From positions 40,831 to 104,830 of the forward strand of contig NZ_SNWQ01000024.1 in NCBI RefSeq assembly GCF_004361855.1: a stretch of DNA of 64,000 bases, written 5' to 3'. This document shows positions 10,201 through 18,423 of this stretch, piece by piece (the stretch's first letter is position 1; the number at the start of each line of letters is the position of its first letter). The translations under genes were made by a program, and so were the position numbers. The notes beneath the pieces are model-generated. The model saw only the letters and a program-made list of their open reading frames with translations, ran no database searches and had not been told where the DNA came from. Source of the DNA: Kribbella caucasensis (lineage in GTDB: Bacteria > Actinomycetota > Actinomycetes > Propionibacteriales > Kribbellaceae).

Positions 10201-10996
10201 GCACATGGTCGTAGTTGGTCGTGGCATCGTCGGTGGAGTCGAAGATGTACAGGTCGTAGAACCGGTCGATATTGTCGGCTGCCGGGAAGGCGGTGTTGGT
10301 CAGCTGCAGCCGCTCCTGCTTCGCGGGACTGTAGGTCGTCGGTACGTCGGTCCAGCCGGTCGCCGCATCGAGGTCGACCCGGTTGTAGGTGACGCCGAAC
10401 GCGTTGGCGCCGGCGGGCTGGCCGGGCAGGTCGTAGTTGAGCAGCACCCCGCGATCGGAGAAGAAGGTGCGGAAGTCGACGACCGGGCCGCGCAGGGCAG
10501 GCACGTAACTGCGGGCCCCCACCCACTCGACCGCGGCCACCGTCTTCCCGGCACGCTCCGCCGCCTGAGCGACGGTGTCGCTCTGCAGGATCCCGGTCGC
10601 GGCGAACGACGTCCGGTTGTTGAAGTTGCCCTCGCCGGTGCGGTGGAACGTGTTGTTGGTCGAGCCGTGCTCACCGGGCCAAGTGCCGGTCGCAAGGGTC
10701 GCCCAGCCGACACCGGTATTCGGCGGGAAGCCCTGGGTCAGACCATTGACACCCTTGACCCCTGCCGCCTGCAGAGCCGCCATCGTCGGTACCGCACCCT
10801 CCGCAGCGTACCGGTCAACCAGATCCGGACGCATACCGTCCGCGGCGAAGAGCACCACCCGACGATCGGGCAGGTCGACCGCCTCCGCGAGAGGCTGCGT
10901 CGCTCCGGCGGGCACACCACCGGCTACCCCCAGCCACGAAACCGACACCGCCAGAGTCGTTGCCACAGCCAACAAGGCATCGTTCGTACGGCGCAT
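7265..10996 (-). CDS. Secreted fusion of alkaline-phosphatase-superfamily phosphodiesterase and 5'-nucleotidase
   Basis: 1243 residues with a signal peptide at 1-32. Residues about 45-680 are a type I phosphodiesterase/nucleotide pyrophosphatase domain: LFAADGMRPD near 50, NTGVGWATLATG near 95 with the likely nucleophile threonine, DEFSHQF and SSDHGF near 485, and HPNRSGDVVVVF. Residues about 705-1240 are a 5'-nucleotidase: metallophosphatase motifs DISDYHGQL, GNHNFDRG, ALGHLGA and GDHTDF, then the C-terminal substrate domain with NSGGLRADL. Start at 10996 (ATG) with GGAGG 6 bases upstream. Two complete phosphoesterases in one chain suggests stepwise removal of phosphate from extracellular nucleotides or phosphodiesters (inference). 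Each domain type is usually a separate protein. Confidence 0.85.
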   Translation of the reverse strand: MRRTNDALLAVATTLAVSVSWLGVAGGVPAGATQPLAEAVDLPDRRVVLFAADGMRPDLVDRYAAEGAVPTMAALQAAGVKGVNGLTQGFPPNTGVGWATLATGTWPGEHGSTNNTFHRTGEGNFNNRTSFAATGILQSDTVAQAAERAGKTVAAVEWVGARSYVPALRGPVVDFRTFFSDRGVLLNYDLPGQPAGANAFGVTYNRVDLDAATGWTDVPTTYSPAKQERLQLTNTAFPAADNIDRFYDLYIFDSTDDATTNYDHVLVVPATAGKDGDAAAADLGQGDWADVKVSLTGGRAGLTAGYYLKAVDLAPDLSKFRIYFTSIARANATYNGCTYAPGCSAPGGFEETLNARFPSSTAADFAPLEAGIVDEDTYVEQGLMWKDAHFAYLRFIADDLGVRPDLLLAGTPVTDEFSHQFMALVTPTDLDGDPNPYFDDATNDDVPDGRLAVREGYIRSAYVEADDTLALARSLMGGAPTTFVSSDHGFAPQWRAVNVSKVLADLGLGAEQISNCRAAPGARAKECHAGGTAQIYLSVAGRDPGGVIPASQYDAVRNQIVAAFQGLTDAENPGKQVVATVLRKEDLRNVDGSDSLHPNRSGDVVVVFRPPYQTDAAVPGQTFAFSQFFGQHGYLPGLVDLSRNVNMHGTFIAAGPGIRQRAPLPGVRAIDVAPTVAFLLGIPGPQNARGKILYDALLGTGSLREVTVLDISDYHGQLVPLAEAADTLSGGGASNPSFAIGGAAFLKPWFDAYRAEARDGHITLTAGDAVGATPPISAFFGDKPTIELMNLMGFGLDGLGNHNFDRGEQYLRDELIPLADFKYVSANILDVRTGDTPEEWSKSRVLRFGDIQVAFVGFSNPDIPELTKPGVLGPFVVSDPLTAVNQRAEQLERQGVRTIVALGHLGATSGTLTNPAGPLVDLADGARKVDTVIGDHTDFQVLSSRANGVLVVENRSKGVRFTRVRLVVDAATGDVVYQTADFHQPWNIGVTPDARIQARLNELNAQLSPILGTVIGNSTVFVPRTDSCGNTAGRTCESLVGNVVADAMRTTYGVDFAITNSGGLRADLTCPTTDSPDDFCPAYTPPPFPISRGQVLGVLPFGNVVVTLQVNGAELKTMLENGVSAMPAVSGRYPQVSGLCVGYDIARPAGSRVTGAVRQAADGSCTGAAVDLSAAATYTIAENDFMVAGGDGYPDFRSRATTRDVMDQVVADHIATAGTVSPTIQGRIACTTSGPIACPTPTS

Positions 10997-11271
10997 CTCC
11001 GACCTCCGTAGGACGCCCACCCCGAGAGACCGATCTCTTCGTGACGTTAGCCCCGCCACAGATGTCTGGAAAGCCCTCGGCCCGATGCAAACCTAAGACG
11101 CGTCCTTGCCTGGGGAGTGGGAGGGAACCATCCACCGTCGGTGACTGTGTGCGAGGTGTCCGCTGCCGGGTGTGATCACGTGACCTGGGCACCGCCGACT
11201 CGTTGATCAGTCAGATTCCGCCCGAATCCCGTCCACCGCCCGTTGGACGAAATCAGTGAGGAGCAGCAGCG

Positions 11272-14200
11272 ATGCGCACTTCCCTCATCACAAGATCCCT
11301 CGCGTTGTTCGCCGCGGGGCTGACCGCCACCGTAAGCCTTGGTGCCGGCGCAGGAGCCGTGACAGCCCCATCCGCAGATGCAACCGCAGCGCCGGACACG
11401 ATCACCGACATCCGCACAGCCGCCACGGCCCTCGTCGCTCCGACCGCAGAGCAGCTCACCGAGGTACGTCAATTGCTCGCGGCTGCGGGCCCGGGTGCCC
11501 GGGTGAGCTGGGATGGGCGCTACGGCACCCCGCGCACGATCCGGCCCGCGGTCGGTGGCGCGTTGTCGGGGCCTCTGCCGGGTTCCGCGGTCGAGGTCGC
11601 CCGGGCCTGGCTGACCGAGCACCGCGCGATGCTCGGCCTGGATGCCGTGGACATCGCAGCGATGGTGATCCGGCGCGACCACCAGTTGCCAGGAACCGGT
11701 ACCCACGTGGTGAATCTGACCCAGGTGTTCGGCGGACTGGCTGCGGCCCGCGGCGGATCCGTGGGTGTCATGGTCGCGTCCGACGGCCGCGTCCTCGGCT
11801 ATACAGGCTCGACCAGTCGCGGCCGCGGCTTGCTCGGCTCGTTCGTCCTGTCCCCGGAGGTCGCCGTCGGCAAGGTTGCCGCCACGCTCGCGCCGGTGAC
11901 GACGTACACCGCGTCACTCACCGGCGCCACGCAGGCCGGCTACCAGGTGGTTGCCCGCGGCCCCTTCGCGGCCGACTCCTATGTCCGCAAGGTGGCCTTC
12001 GGTACCGCCGGCGGTGGGCGCGCGGCGTACCAGGTGCTGTTCGTCAAGGCGCAGCACGAAGCGTACGACGTGGTGGCGGACGCCGCGTCAGGTGAGATCC
12101 TCTATCGGCGCAGTCTTGTCCAGCACGAGGGTCCGCTCGATCCTGAGGGCACCGTGTACCGGAACTACCCGGGCGCGCCGGCGGGAGGCACTCCTGAGCG
12201 GGTCTCGTTCGGCCGGACCGCCGAGTCGCCGAACGGCTGGGTGGACCTACTCGGTCTCGCCGGCACCGGCGTGACGACCTTCGGCAACAACGCCAACTCA
12301 CACGCCAACTGGTCGAACTTCATCGGACCGATCGACCCCGGCCCGCGCCCGGTGAACCCGCTGGGCAAGTTCAACTACGCCTTCACCGATCAGTGGGGCG
12401 CGCAGCAGTGCGCCGTCCCGTCGTATGCGCAGGACGTCGACCCGTCGGCAACCAACCTCTTCTACCACCACAACCGGATCCACGACGAGTTCTACGATCT
12501 GGGCTTCACCGAGACCGCCGGCAACTTTCAGATCAACAACTTCGGCAAAGGCGGGCTGGGCGGGGACGCGATCCACGGTCTGGTCCAGGCCGGTGCGCTG
12601 AGCGGCGGTGCCCCGACGTACACGGGCCGCGACAACGCCTACATGCTGACGCTGCCGGATGGCATCGCGCCGTGGAGCGGGATGTTCCTCTGGGAGCCGA
12701 TCAACGACGCGTTCGAGGGCAAGTGCCGCGATGGTGACTTCGACGCCGGGGTGATCGAGCACGAGTACGCACACGGCTTGTCCAACCGGTACGTCGGGAC
12801 CGAGGACGGCGCACTCGGCGGTCATCAGTCCGGCTCGATGGGTGAGGGCTGGGGCGACTGGTACGGCCTCAACTACCTGCACCGCGAGGGGCTACAGACC
12901 ACCTCTGAGCTCGGCGCCTACGCCACCGGCAACACCAACCGGGCGATCCGGAACTGGCCGTACGACAAGAACCCGACGACTTTCGCCGACATCGGATACG
13001 ACCTGACCGGCCCGGAGGTGCACGCCGACGGCGAGATCTGGACCGCGACCCTCTGGGACCTGCGCAAGGCGCTAGTGCAGAAGTACGGCCAGGCGCTCGG
13101 CTCCGAGATCGCGGCCCGTGGCGTCACCGATGCGATGCCGCTGTCGCCGAACGACCCGTCGATGCTCGACATGCGCGACGCGATCGTGACCGCGCTGGAC
13201 AACCGGTACCACGCCCGCCCGGACGCAGGCGACCTGATCGATACCGTCTACACGGCGTTCGCCCGGCGCGGCATGGGCCTCACCGCGAGCAACAAGGCGA
13301 CCCCCGAGGATCCGACCGGCGCGAACGACATCGACCCGGTACCGAGCTTCGAGCATCGCAGCCCGGCGCTCAACGGGCGTCTCACCGGGACCGTGCTGAA
13401 CGCGTCCACCGGGAAGCCGGTTCCGAACGCGAAGATCATCCTCGGCATCTTCGAGGCTAAGGTGAGCCCGGTCGCACGGACGGGCCCGGACGGCCGGTTC
13501 ACGATCCCGGCGACGGCCGGCAGCTACCCCGTGACCATCCAGGCCGCCGGCTTCGGCGCACGGACCTTCAGCGGGCTCGCCGTCACGGCCGGGAAGACCA
13601 CCGCGCGACAGTTCAAGCTGGCCCCCAACCTGGCTTCCGCTGCCAACGGTGCCGCCGTGGTGTCGACCACCAATCCGGACGGGGCCAAGTCACTGATCGA
13701 CGACACCGAAGGCACCACCTTCTCGGCGGCGCCGGGCACCGGCAACGCCGTGGTGAGGTTGGCCGAACCCGCCGCGATCTCCGCGGTCCAGGTCTCGGCC
13801 TACAGCTCGTCCAGGTTCGAGGCACTGAAGTCGTTCACGCTGCAGACCAGCCCGGACGGCGTGACCTGGACCACCGTGTCCGGTGCCTTCGGCAACGATG
13901 CCTTCAGCTACCAGGCACCGCGTCCCGTCGTACCTGACGTGCACAACAAGACGTTCAAGCTGGCCAAGCCGGTAACCGCCGGCTACGTGCGGTTCTGGAC
14001 CGACGAGGCGATGGGCGAGACCAAGACCGCCGTCCAGACCGGAGACCTGCAGGTCTTCTCCGGCACGGTCCAATCGGTCGAACCGCTGCCGCCCACGCCG
14101 CCGGACGCGCCGGTCACGGAGGAGTTCACCATCGCCACGGGCGACCCCGCCAACGTGACCATGCCAGGTGTCACCGGCACGGAGTTCGTCCAGACCTGTA

Positions 14201-14478
14201 AGGCGCCGCCGGCCTCGCAGAACGTCGACGGTCACGTCACCACGCTGACCGGGGACGCTGGCGACGGCGCCCACGCGATCTCGGTCAAGGGGCAGGGCAC
14301 CGGTGTTTGGGACCTGGACGTGTACTTCTACAACTCGTCCTGCCAACTTCTCGGCCAGGTCGCGACAGCCGCGGCCGACGAGACCGGAGTGATCCCCTCG
14401 AACGCGAAGTACGTGGTCACCCATCTCTTCCTCGGAGCGGCTGTGCCGGTCACACTCACCATCACCGACACTCAGTAG
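11272..14478 (+). CDS. Secreted M36 (fungalysin-type) zinc metalloprotease with C-terminal accessory domains
   Basis: 1068 residues. Signal peptide at 1-30, then a propeptide (about 50-270) with FTP-like features, then the M36 catalytic domain with HEYAH (H497, E498, H501) and the third ligand in GEGWGDWYGL (E525). Residues about 700-780 form a carboxypeptidase-regulatory-like beta sandwich (LTGTVLNASTGKPVPNAKI), and 800-930 a discoidin/F5-8C-like domain (FTLQTSPDGVTWTTVSG). A last beta domain follows with two cysteines (QTCKAPP and SSCQLLG). GAGGAG lies upstream of the ATG. It is expected to be activated outside the cell by removal of the propeptide. All zinc ligands are intact. Confidence 0.92.
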   Translation: MRTSLITRSLALFAAGLTATVSLGAGAGAVTAPSADATAAPDTITDIRTAATALVAPTAEQLTEVRQLLAAAGPGARVSWDGRYGTPRTIRPAVGGALSGPLPGSAVEVARAWLTEHRAMLGLDAVDIAAMVIRRDHQLPGTGTHVVNLTQVFGGLAAARGGSVGVMVASDGRVLGYTGSTSRGRGLLGSFVLSPEVAVGKVAATLAPVTTYTASLTGATQAGYQVVARGPFAADSYVRKVAFGTAGGGRAAYQVLFVKAQHEAYDVVADAASGEILYRRSLVQHEGPLDPEGTVYRNYPGAPAGGTPERVSFGRTAESPNGWVDLLGLAGTGVTTFGNNANSHANWSNFIGPIDPGPRPVNPLGKFNYAFTDQWGAQQCAVPSYAQDVDPSATNLFYHHNRIHDEFYDLGFTETAGNFQINNFGKGGLGGDAIHGLVQAGALSGGAPTYTGRDNAYMLTLPDGIAPWSGMFLWEPINDAFEGKCRDGDFDAGVIEHEYAHGLSNRYVGTEDGALGGHQSGSMGEGWGDWYGLNYLHREGLQTTSELGAYATGNTNRAIRNWPYDKNPTTFADIGYDLTGPEVHADGEIWTATLWDLRKALVQKYGQALGSEIAARGVTDAMPLSPNDPSMLDMRDAIVTALDNRYHARPDAGDLIDTVYTAFARRGMGLTASNKATPEDPTGANDIDPVPSFEHRSPALNGRLTGTVLNASTGKPVPNAKIILGIFEAKVSPVARTGPDGRFTIPATAGSYPVTIQAAGFGARTFSGLAVTAGKTTARQFKLAPNLASAANGAAVVSTTNPDGAKSLIDDTEGTTFSAAPGTGNAVVRLAEPAAISAVQVSAYSSSRFEALKSFTLQTSPDGVTWTTVSGAFGNDAFSYQAPRPVVPDVHNKTFKLAKPVTAGYVRFWTDEAMGETKTAVQTGDLQVFSGTVQSVEPLPPTPPDAPVTEEFTIATGDPANVTMPGVTGTEFVQTCKAPPASQNVDGHVTTLTGDAGDGAHAISVKGQGTGVWDLDVYFYNSSCQLLGQVATAAADETGVIPSNAKYVVTHLFLGAAVPVTLTITDTQ

Positions 14479-14490
14479 CCGGAGTCGTAG

Positions 14491-14541
14491 CACCTCAAGG
14501 CCGGATCAGGCGCTCACGTCGGCTGGTCCGGCTGTGAGGTG
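14491..14541. terminator. Imperfect hairpin between convergent genes
   Basis: CACCTCA at 14491-14497 pairs with TGAGGTG at 14535-14541, and inner GCCGGA/TCCGGC segments extend the stem. It lies between the M36 protease gene and the convergent copC/copD gene, so it probably ends both transcripts. Confidence 0.55.
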
Positions 14542-14591
14542 GAGGACCTCAGGCCGTCGCGGGAACCCGTTTCAGGATCCGCCGGCTGCTG

Positions 14592-16469
14592 TCAGGGATA
14601 GCTGAAGGTGCGTCGGGTGAGGTGTTTCGGTGCGGCCAGGGTCTCGGTCAGGATGCGGTAGGCCGGATCGACCTCGAGCTCGACGTGGATTCCCTCCGCG
14701 GGGAGTCCGAACGTGAGTTCCAGGTTCCCGTTCGGGCTTCGGAACATGGTGATCTGGGGATCGGGCGGGTTGCCGTAGGGCTCGCTGTCGAGAAAGTCCT
14801 GGCCGCTCACTGTCGCGGTCTGCGGCTTCGGTGCGGGGCGGGAGGTGTCGCTGGTGACGGTCTCGACGATCCGGATCGTCCGTTGCTCGAGCATCGCTGC
14901 CCGAACGCGAGACAGGAGGCCATCAGCGGCCTGGGGCGCCCAGTGGATCGGGAACACCGCGGCGCCACCGTTCCAGCCGGCCGCGTCGACCCGGACATCG
15001 AGGTAGCTGGTGCCTGGCCGCCACGACAACGGGCCCACGAAGCAACCAGGTCCGCACGGCTGGAGTGGAACAGTGCCGGCGGTGCCCACGCGTGCGCTGA
15101 CCTTGTACGGCGGCGGCTGGGCCTCGCCGAGCTGAACCCGGTCGTCGGGCACTCGCAGTCGCACCTCGAGTTGGTTCTCGCTGGCGGCGACGGCGACCGC
15201 GATCTGGCCGGCGAGGGTTCCGAGTCTGACGACCGGGCCGCGGGCCGGCAGCGGGAAGCCAAGGTCGCGGGTCGCGGGCGCGGGGGTCGGCAGCGTCACC
15301 AGGATCGCGGTGGCGACGAGAACGATGACCAGCGTGGTTGCCTCGGCGCGGGCCGGACCGCCGATCGGGCGCCGCCCGGGCGTCAAGCGTCTTCGGCCGG
15401 TGATTGCGAAGCCAGTGGCGACAACGACGATCGCCAGTTTCACGCTGAGCGTCCAGCCATAGGCGGTGGTGATGAGGTCTCGCGGCGTCGGAACCAGGAG
15501 CACTGCGCCGATCGTGCCGGTGACGACCACCAGTGCGAACAGCATCATGGCCACGCGGGCGTAGGCGACGAATGCAGGCCGCACCCGGGCCGCGCCGCGG
15601 TTGGCGTGCGCGACGCGGAGCAGGTGCGCGAGCGTGCCGATCCAGATCGACACCGCGGTCAGGTGGGCCGCCAGCAGCAGCGCGCCCATGGCACCGTGCT
15701 GGGTGCCGAGATGGTTGCGCAATGCTTCGGCACCGATCACCACGAGCAGCGCCGGACCGGCGAGCCAAGGGGCCCGCTGGCCGACCACGGCCACCAGCGC
15801 AAGGCCGGCTGCCTGGATGGCGAGCAGGGTCGCGGCCCGGCCACCGCCGATGGTGATCGTGAGGTGGGTGAGGAGGCCGCCCACCGCCACCAGGCCGATT
15901 CCCGCTGCGGCTCGCACCACGGGTCGCGGGCGAGCGGCGTCCGGCACAGTGCGGTCGGCGATCCGCGAACCGACCAGACCACCGATCGCGCCGGCCAGGC
16001 CGAGGAACAGCAGCCACCGCAGGATGACAACGATCGGAAAGCCTGCGGTGTCGGCCGTCTCGCGTCCCCGCAGGCCGGCCGCGCTGGTAGCGACGGCGAA
16101 ATCGAAGCCGGAGTCCACGACGTCGCCGTCTTGCGCGGTGACCCGCCAGCGAACCACGTAGCGACCGGCGGCGGGAACGCTCAAGAGGCGGACTGTGAGC
16201 CTTCGGCCGCCTTGGTCGGTCACCACGGGCGACGTACGGATCTCGTCGCCGCCGGCGCCGAGCACCCGCACGCCGTGTGGTTCGACGCTGACCGGTTCGT
16301 CGAAAACCATGGTGACCTGCTCTGGTGCGGTGCTCACCGAGTACCCGGCCTCGGGTGTGGTGCTCAGCAGCGTGGGGTGTGCGCTGGCTGGCAGTGCAGT
16401 GGCCAGGAGCAGGACCGGTATTGCTGCGGCGCCGAGCAGCAGCCGGCGCAGGGTTTGCCCGATCGTCAC
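14592..16469 (-). CDS. CopC-CopD fusion, copper resistance/uptake membrane protein
   Basis: 625 residues. A signal peptide ending ASA is followed at once by HPTLLSTTPEAG, the start of a CopC (YcnJ-type) domain of about 95 residues, where the N-terminal histidine is a usual copper ligand; the domain closes with DGDVVDSGFDF. Residues about 145-390 contain eight or more hydrophobic segments of the CopD permease family. The C-terminal 200 residues are extracytoplasmic and beta-rich. The start ATG overlaps the stop of the upstream M56 gene by ATGA, so it is the last gene of a blaI - M56 - copCD operon. Likely role: moving or buffering copper at the membrane, under BlaI control (inference from the operon). 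Confidence 0.88.
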   Translation of the reverse strand: MTIGQTLRRLLLGAAAIPVLLLATALPASAHPTLLSTTPEAGYSVSTAPEQVTMVFDEPVSVEPHGVRVLGAGGDEIRTSPVVTDQGGRRLTVRLLSVPAAGRYVVRWRVTAQDGDVVDSGFDFAVATSAAGLRGRETADTAGFPIVVILRWLLFLGLAGAIGGLVGSRIADRTVPDAARPRPVVRAAAGIGLVAVGGLLTHLTITIGGGRAATLLAIQAAGLALVAVVGQRAPWLAGPALLVVIGAEALRNHLGTQHGAMGALLLAAHLTAVSIWIGTLAHLLRVAHANRGAARVRPAFVAYARVAMMLFALVVVTGTIGAVLLVPTPRDLITTAYGWTLSVKLAIVVVATGFAITGRRRLTPGRRPIGGPARAEATTLVIVLVATAILVTLPTPAPATRDLGFPLPARGPVVRLGTLAGQIAVAVAASENQLEVRLRVPDDRVQLGEAQPPPYKVSARVGTAGTVPLQPCGPGCFVGPLSWRPGTSYLDVRVDAAGWNGGAAVFPIHWAPQAADGLLSRVRAAMLEQRTIRIVETVTSDTSRPAPKPQTATVSGQDFLDSEPYGNPPDPQITMFRSPNGNLELTFGLPAEGIHVELEVDPAYRILTETLAAPKHLTRRTFSYP

Positions 16470-17386
16470 CGGAGCAACAGCGGGCAGGCCGCGAGACCGG
16501 CAGCGACCGCCGCTAGGAGGACCGCCAGCAGACCGGGGAGCGCTACGAGCGTGGCAGCGACACCTGCGCCGCTGAGCCGTGCAGTCAGAGGGAGCGGAGG
16601 GGCCGGATCAAGCAGCCGCTCAACACGGACCGACACCTGCCCACCGGTTGCCGCGAGCCCTGCGCTGAGGGCAACGCCGTCGGTGAACGCGGCGATCGCG
16701 CCGACGAGTTCGGCACGCCCGCTGCGCCGCACGGCGCGGTCGTCGGCGAGCAGCTCGACGAGGTTCGCCGTCGCGGGCAACAGGTCCCGGAACACCGGTA
16801 CGCCGGGAAAGGCGTTCGCCAGGATGCCGGCCCAGGCCACCAGCAGATGGTGGCGCCCGGCCAGGTGCGCACGCTCATGGGCGAGCGCTGCCCGGAGTTC
16901 GGCGGGCTCCAGCCGGTGAAGGGCGCCGCTGGTGAGCACGACCTTGTCGGTGCCGGGCACACAGTAGGCCGCGGCGCTGGTCGATGAGACGACCAGGACG
17001 CCGAGATTGGAATCGTGGCGGCCGAGAACGCTCAGCAGTTCGAGGTGCCGACGGCGATCTGCGCGCCTCCGGCGGGCGCCGGCGATCGCGACCATGGTCA
17101 GCCGGGCCAGCAGGAGCACCGGGGCGAGTAGGCCAATGGCCACGGTCAGCACGCCCGTGGCGCCGGTGTCGCCGACCAGCGCGGCGATGCAGGTCTGAAT
17201 GAGGCCTGGAGACGTCACACAGGTGGCGGCGGCCAAGACGAGCGATACGAGCACGCTCGCGGCGGAGGCGTGCCACAACGTCATGGTGAGTCGAGGCGAC
17301 CGAAGCCTCCAGGCGCCGGCGAGTGCCCGCGGCGCGAGTGTCGCGACGAGCGCGGCGTAGCCGAACAGGGCGATGGCGAGTGTCAT
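16466..17386 (-). CDS. M56-family (BlaR1/MecR1-like) membrane zinc peptidase
   Basis: 306 residues with about five hydrophobic segments and a cytoplasmic zincin motif, ALAHERAHLAGRHH, near residue 175 (HExxH intact), followed by an FRDLLP segment and a conserved LLADDRAVR that supplies the third ligand. It lacks the penicillin-binding sensor domain of true BlaR1, as usual for actinobacterial M56 proteins paired with BlaI repressors. Start at 17386, overlapping the blaI stop by ATGA; a longer frame to 17608 would run through blaI and is rejected. Expected to cleave or inactivate the BlaI-type repressor encoded just upstream when a signal is sensed. Confidence 0.88.
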   Translation of the reverse strand: MTLAIALFGYAALVATLAPRALAGAWRLRSPRLTMTLWHASAASVLVSLVLAAATCVTSPGLIQTCIAALVGDTGATGVLTVAIGLLAPVLLLARLTMVAIAGARRRRADRRRHLELLSVLGRHDSNLGVLVVSSTSAAAYCVPGTDKVVLTSGALHRLEPAELRAALAHERAHLAGRHHLLVAWAGILANAFPGVPVFRDLLPATANLVELLADDRAVRRSGRAELVGAIAAFTDGVALSAGLAATGGQVSVRVERLLDPAPPLPLTARLSGAGVAATLVALPGLLAVLLAAVAAGLAACPLLLR

Positions 17387-17766
17387 GGCTGCTGCGACTC
17401 TCGACGCGCGCGCCGCTGCAGGGATCGGAGTGCTCGCCGGACCGCGTCGACCTCGTCGGTGGTCATCTCGCCGACGAAGTGCAGCAGCGTACTCGTGTTG
17501 TCGCCGCTGCTGTCGAGTGCTTGCCGCATGAGCTCCGCGCTGTACTCCTGGCGCGACGCCACCGGACGGTAGCGGTAGGCGCGGCCGTCGAGCTCCCTGG
17601 TCAGCCACCCCTTGCGATGCAGGTTGTCCAGCACTGTCATCACCGTCGTGTAGGCCAGATCACGGTCTCGCCGCAGATCATCGAGCACCTCCCGCACGGT
17701 CGCCGGCTGCTCCCACGCCCACAGCCGATCCATCACGGCAGCTTCAAGGTCCCCTAGGCCGCGCAC
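17383..17766 (-). CDS. blaI: BlaI/MecI-family winged-helix repressor
   Basis: 127 residues: an N-terminal winged helix (GDLEAAVMDRLWAWEQPATVREV, helix-turn-helix about 17-45, then TTVMTVLDNLHRKGWLTREL as recognition helix and wing) and a C-terminal dimerisation helix. GTG start at 17766 with a textbook AAAGGAG 7 bases upstream. First gene of a coupled operon with the M56 peptidase and CopC-CopD, so it probably represses its own operon, and possibly the divergent genes at 18.1-19.4 kb, through the palindromes in the intergenic region. Confidence 0.9.
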   Translation of the reverse strand: MRGLGDLEAAVMDRLWAWEQPATVREVLDDLRRDRDLAYTTVMTVLDNLHRKGWLTRELDGRAYRYRPVASRQEYSAELMRQALDSSGDNTSTLLHFVGEMTTDEVDAVRRALRSLQRRARRESQQP

Positions 17767-17843
17767 CTACCAACTCCTTTCGACCCGAACAATGACGGAA
17801 ACTTCGTGGCCAAGGCGGCTCGTTAGCCCCGGCCAGTTTGTCA

Positions 17844-17858
17844 ACTATCGTAGATAGT
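17844..17858. promoter_or_regulatory. Palindrome upstream of blaI, candidate BlaI operator
   Basis: ACTATC-GTA-GATAGT is a perfect inverted repeat with 6-bp arms, about 80 bases upstream of the blaI start. On the minus strand it runs directly into a TTGACA hexamer. BlaI proteins bind palindromes over their own promoters. The 9-mer TCGTAGATA in it (17848-17856) recurs at 18362-18370, upstream of the secreted BNR-type gene. Confidence 0.5.
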
Positions 17859-17928
17859 AGCCGGGGGTCGGTTGACGTGGCAGGGAGGTCGAATGCGTCC
17901 CGGGAGCGAATCCCCCACCCGACCGTAT

Positions 17929-17947
17929 GTACTATGCAGACTAGTAC
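17929..17947. promoter_or_regulatory. Second palindrome in the blaI intergenic region
   Basis: GTACTA and TAGTAC arms (perfect, 6 bp) separated by 7 bases, in an unusually AT-rich spot of the 312-base stretch between blaI and the next rightward gene. It resembles the TACTA...TAGTA type of dyad seen for BlaI-family operators. The rest of the stretch, 17767-18078, shows no gene I can support. Confidence 0.45.
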
Positions 17948-18078
17948 TAACCAAGTTCGGACTCCTGTCGTTGGGCCGGCCTGCGCCTCCCGCTCGATCG
18001 CCGACCCGGCGCCCAATCGCCCGATCGAGGGTCCAGGTAGATCGCAGAACAACTCGAGGAGGTGTCAAGGCACAGACG

Positions 18079-18312
18079 GTGTATGTCGCGGAGGGCCTCT
18101 ACGCGCTGGCTATCTTGGCCTGTCCGGTCGGGATGTGCCTGATGATGTGGTTGATGATGCGGGGCAACAAGCGGGCCGACAGACCCCAGTCAGGTCCCGG
18201 CACGTCGCAGACTGACGCCGAGGTGGCACAACTGCGCGCCGAGCTCGACGTGCTGCGCGCGACCGCCCGCGATCGGCAGGCCCCACCAGCGGACTCGGGT
18301 CGGCCACACTGA
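18079..18312 (+). CDS. Small membrane protein with a Cys/Met-rich transmembrane segment
   Basis: About 77 residues: one hydrophobic helix (GLYALAILACPVGMCLMMWL), then a basic turn and a short coiled-coil-like tail (AEVAQLRAELDVLRATARDR). The helix carries two cysteines and a cluster of methionines (CPVGMC, MMWLMM), side chains suited to copper(I). It lies between two copper modules, divergent from blaI. The start is uncertain: the GTG at 18079 is in frame but an AGGAGG lies about 16 bases upstream, and the frame is open further upstream to 17872. A copper-linked role is inferred from composition and position only. Confidence 0.6.
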   Translation: MYVAEGLYALAILACPVGMCLMMWLMMRGNKRADRPQSGPGTSQTDAEVAQLRAELDVLRATARDRQAPPADSGRPH

Positions 18313-18423
18313 TACCCAGCTGGTTCCGTGACAGAAGCGATCGGCCCACTACTATCCTTCTTCGTAGATACTGCTCAGCACGGTCGTCGACTTATCCTGA
18401 GGTCCAGTTTGGAGGGGTGCCGC

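Noticed and set aside
7358..11011. Very long open frame on the plus strand opposite the phosphoesterase fusion gene
   Set aside because: Arg/Val/Gly-rich translation without domains; it mirrors the codon pattern of the true minus-strand gene, as expected at this GC content.
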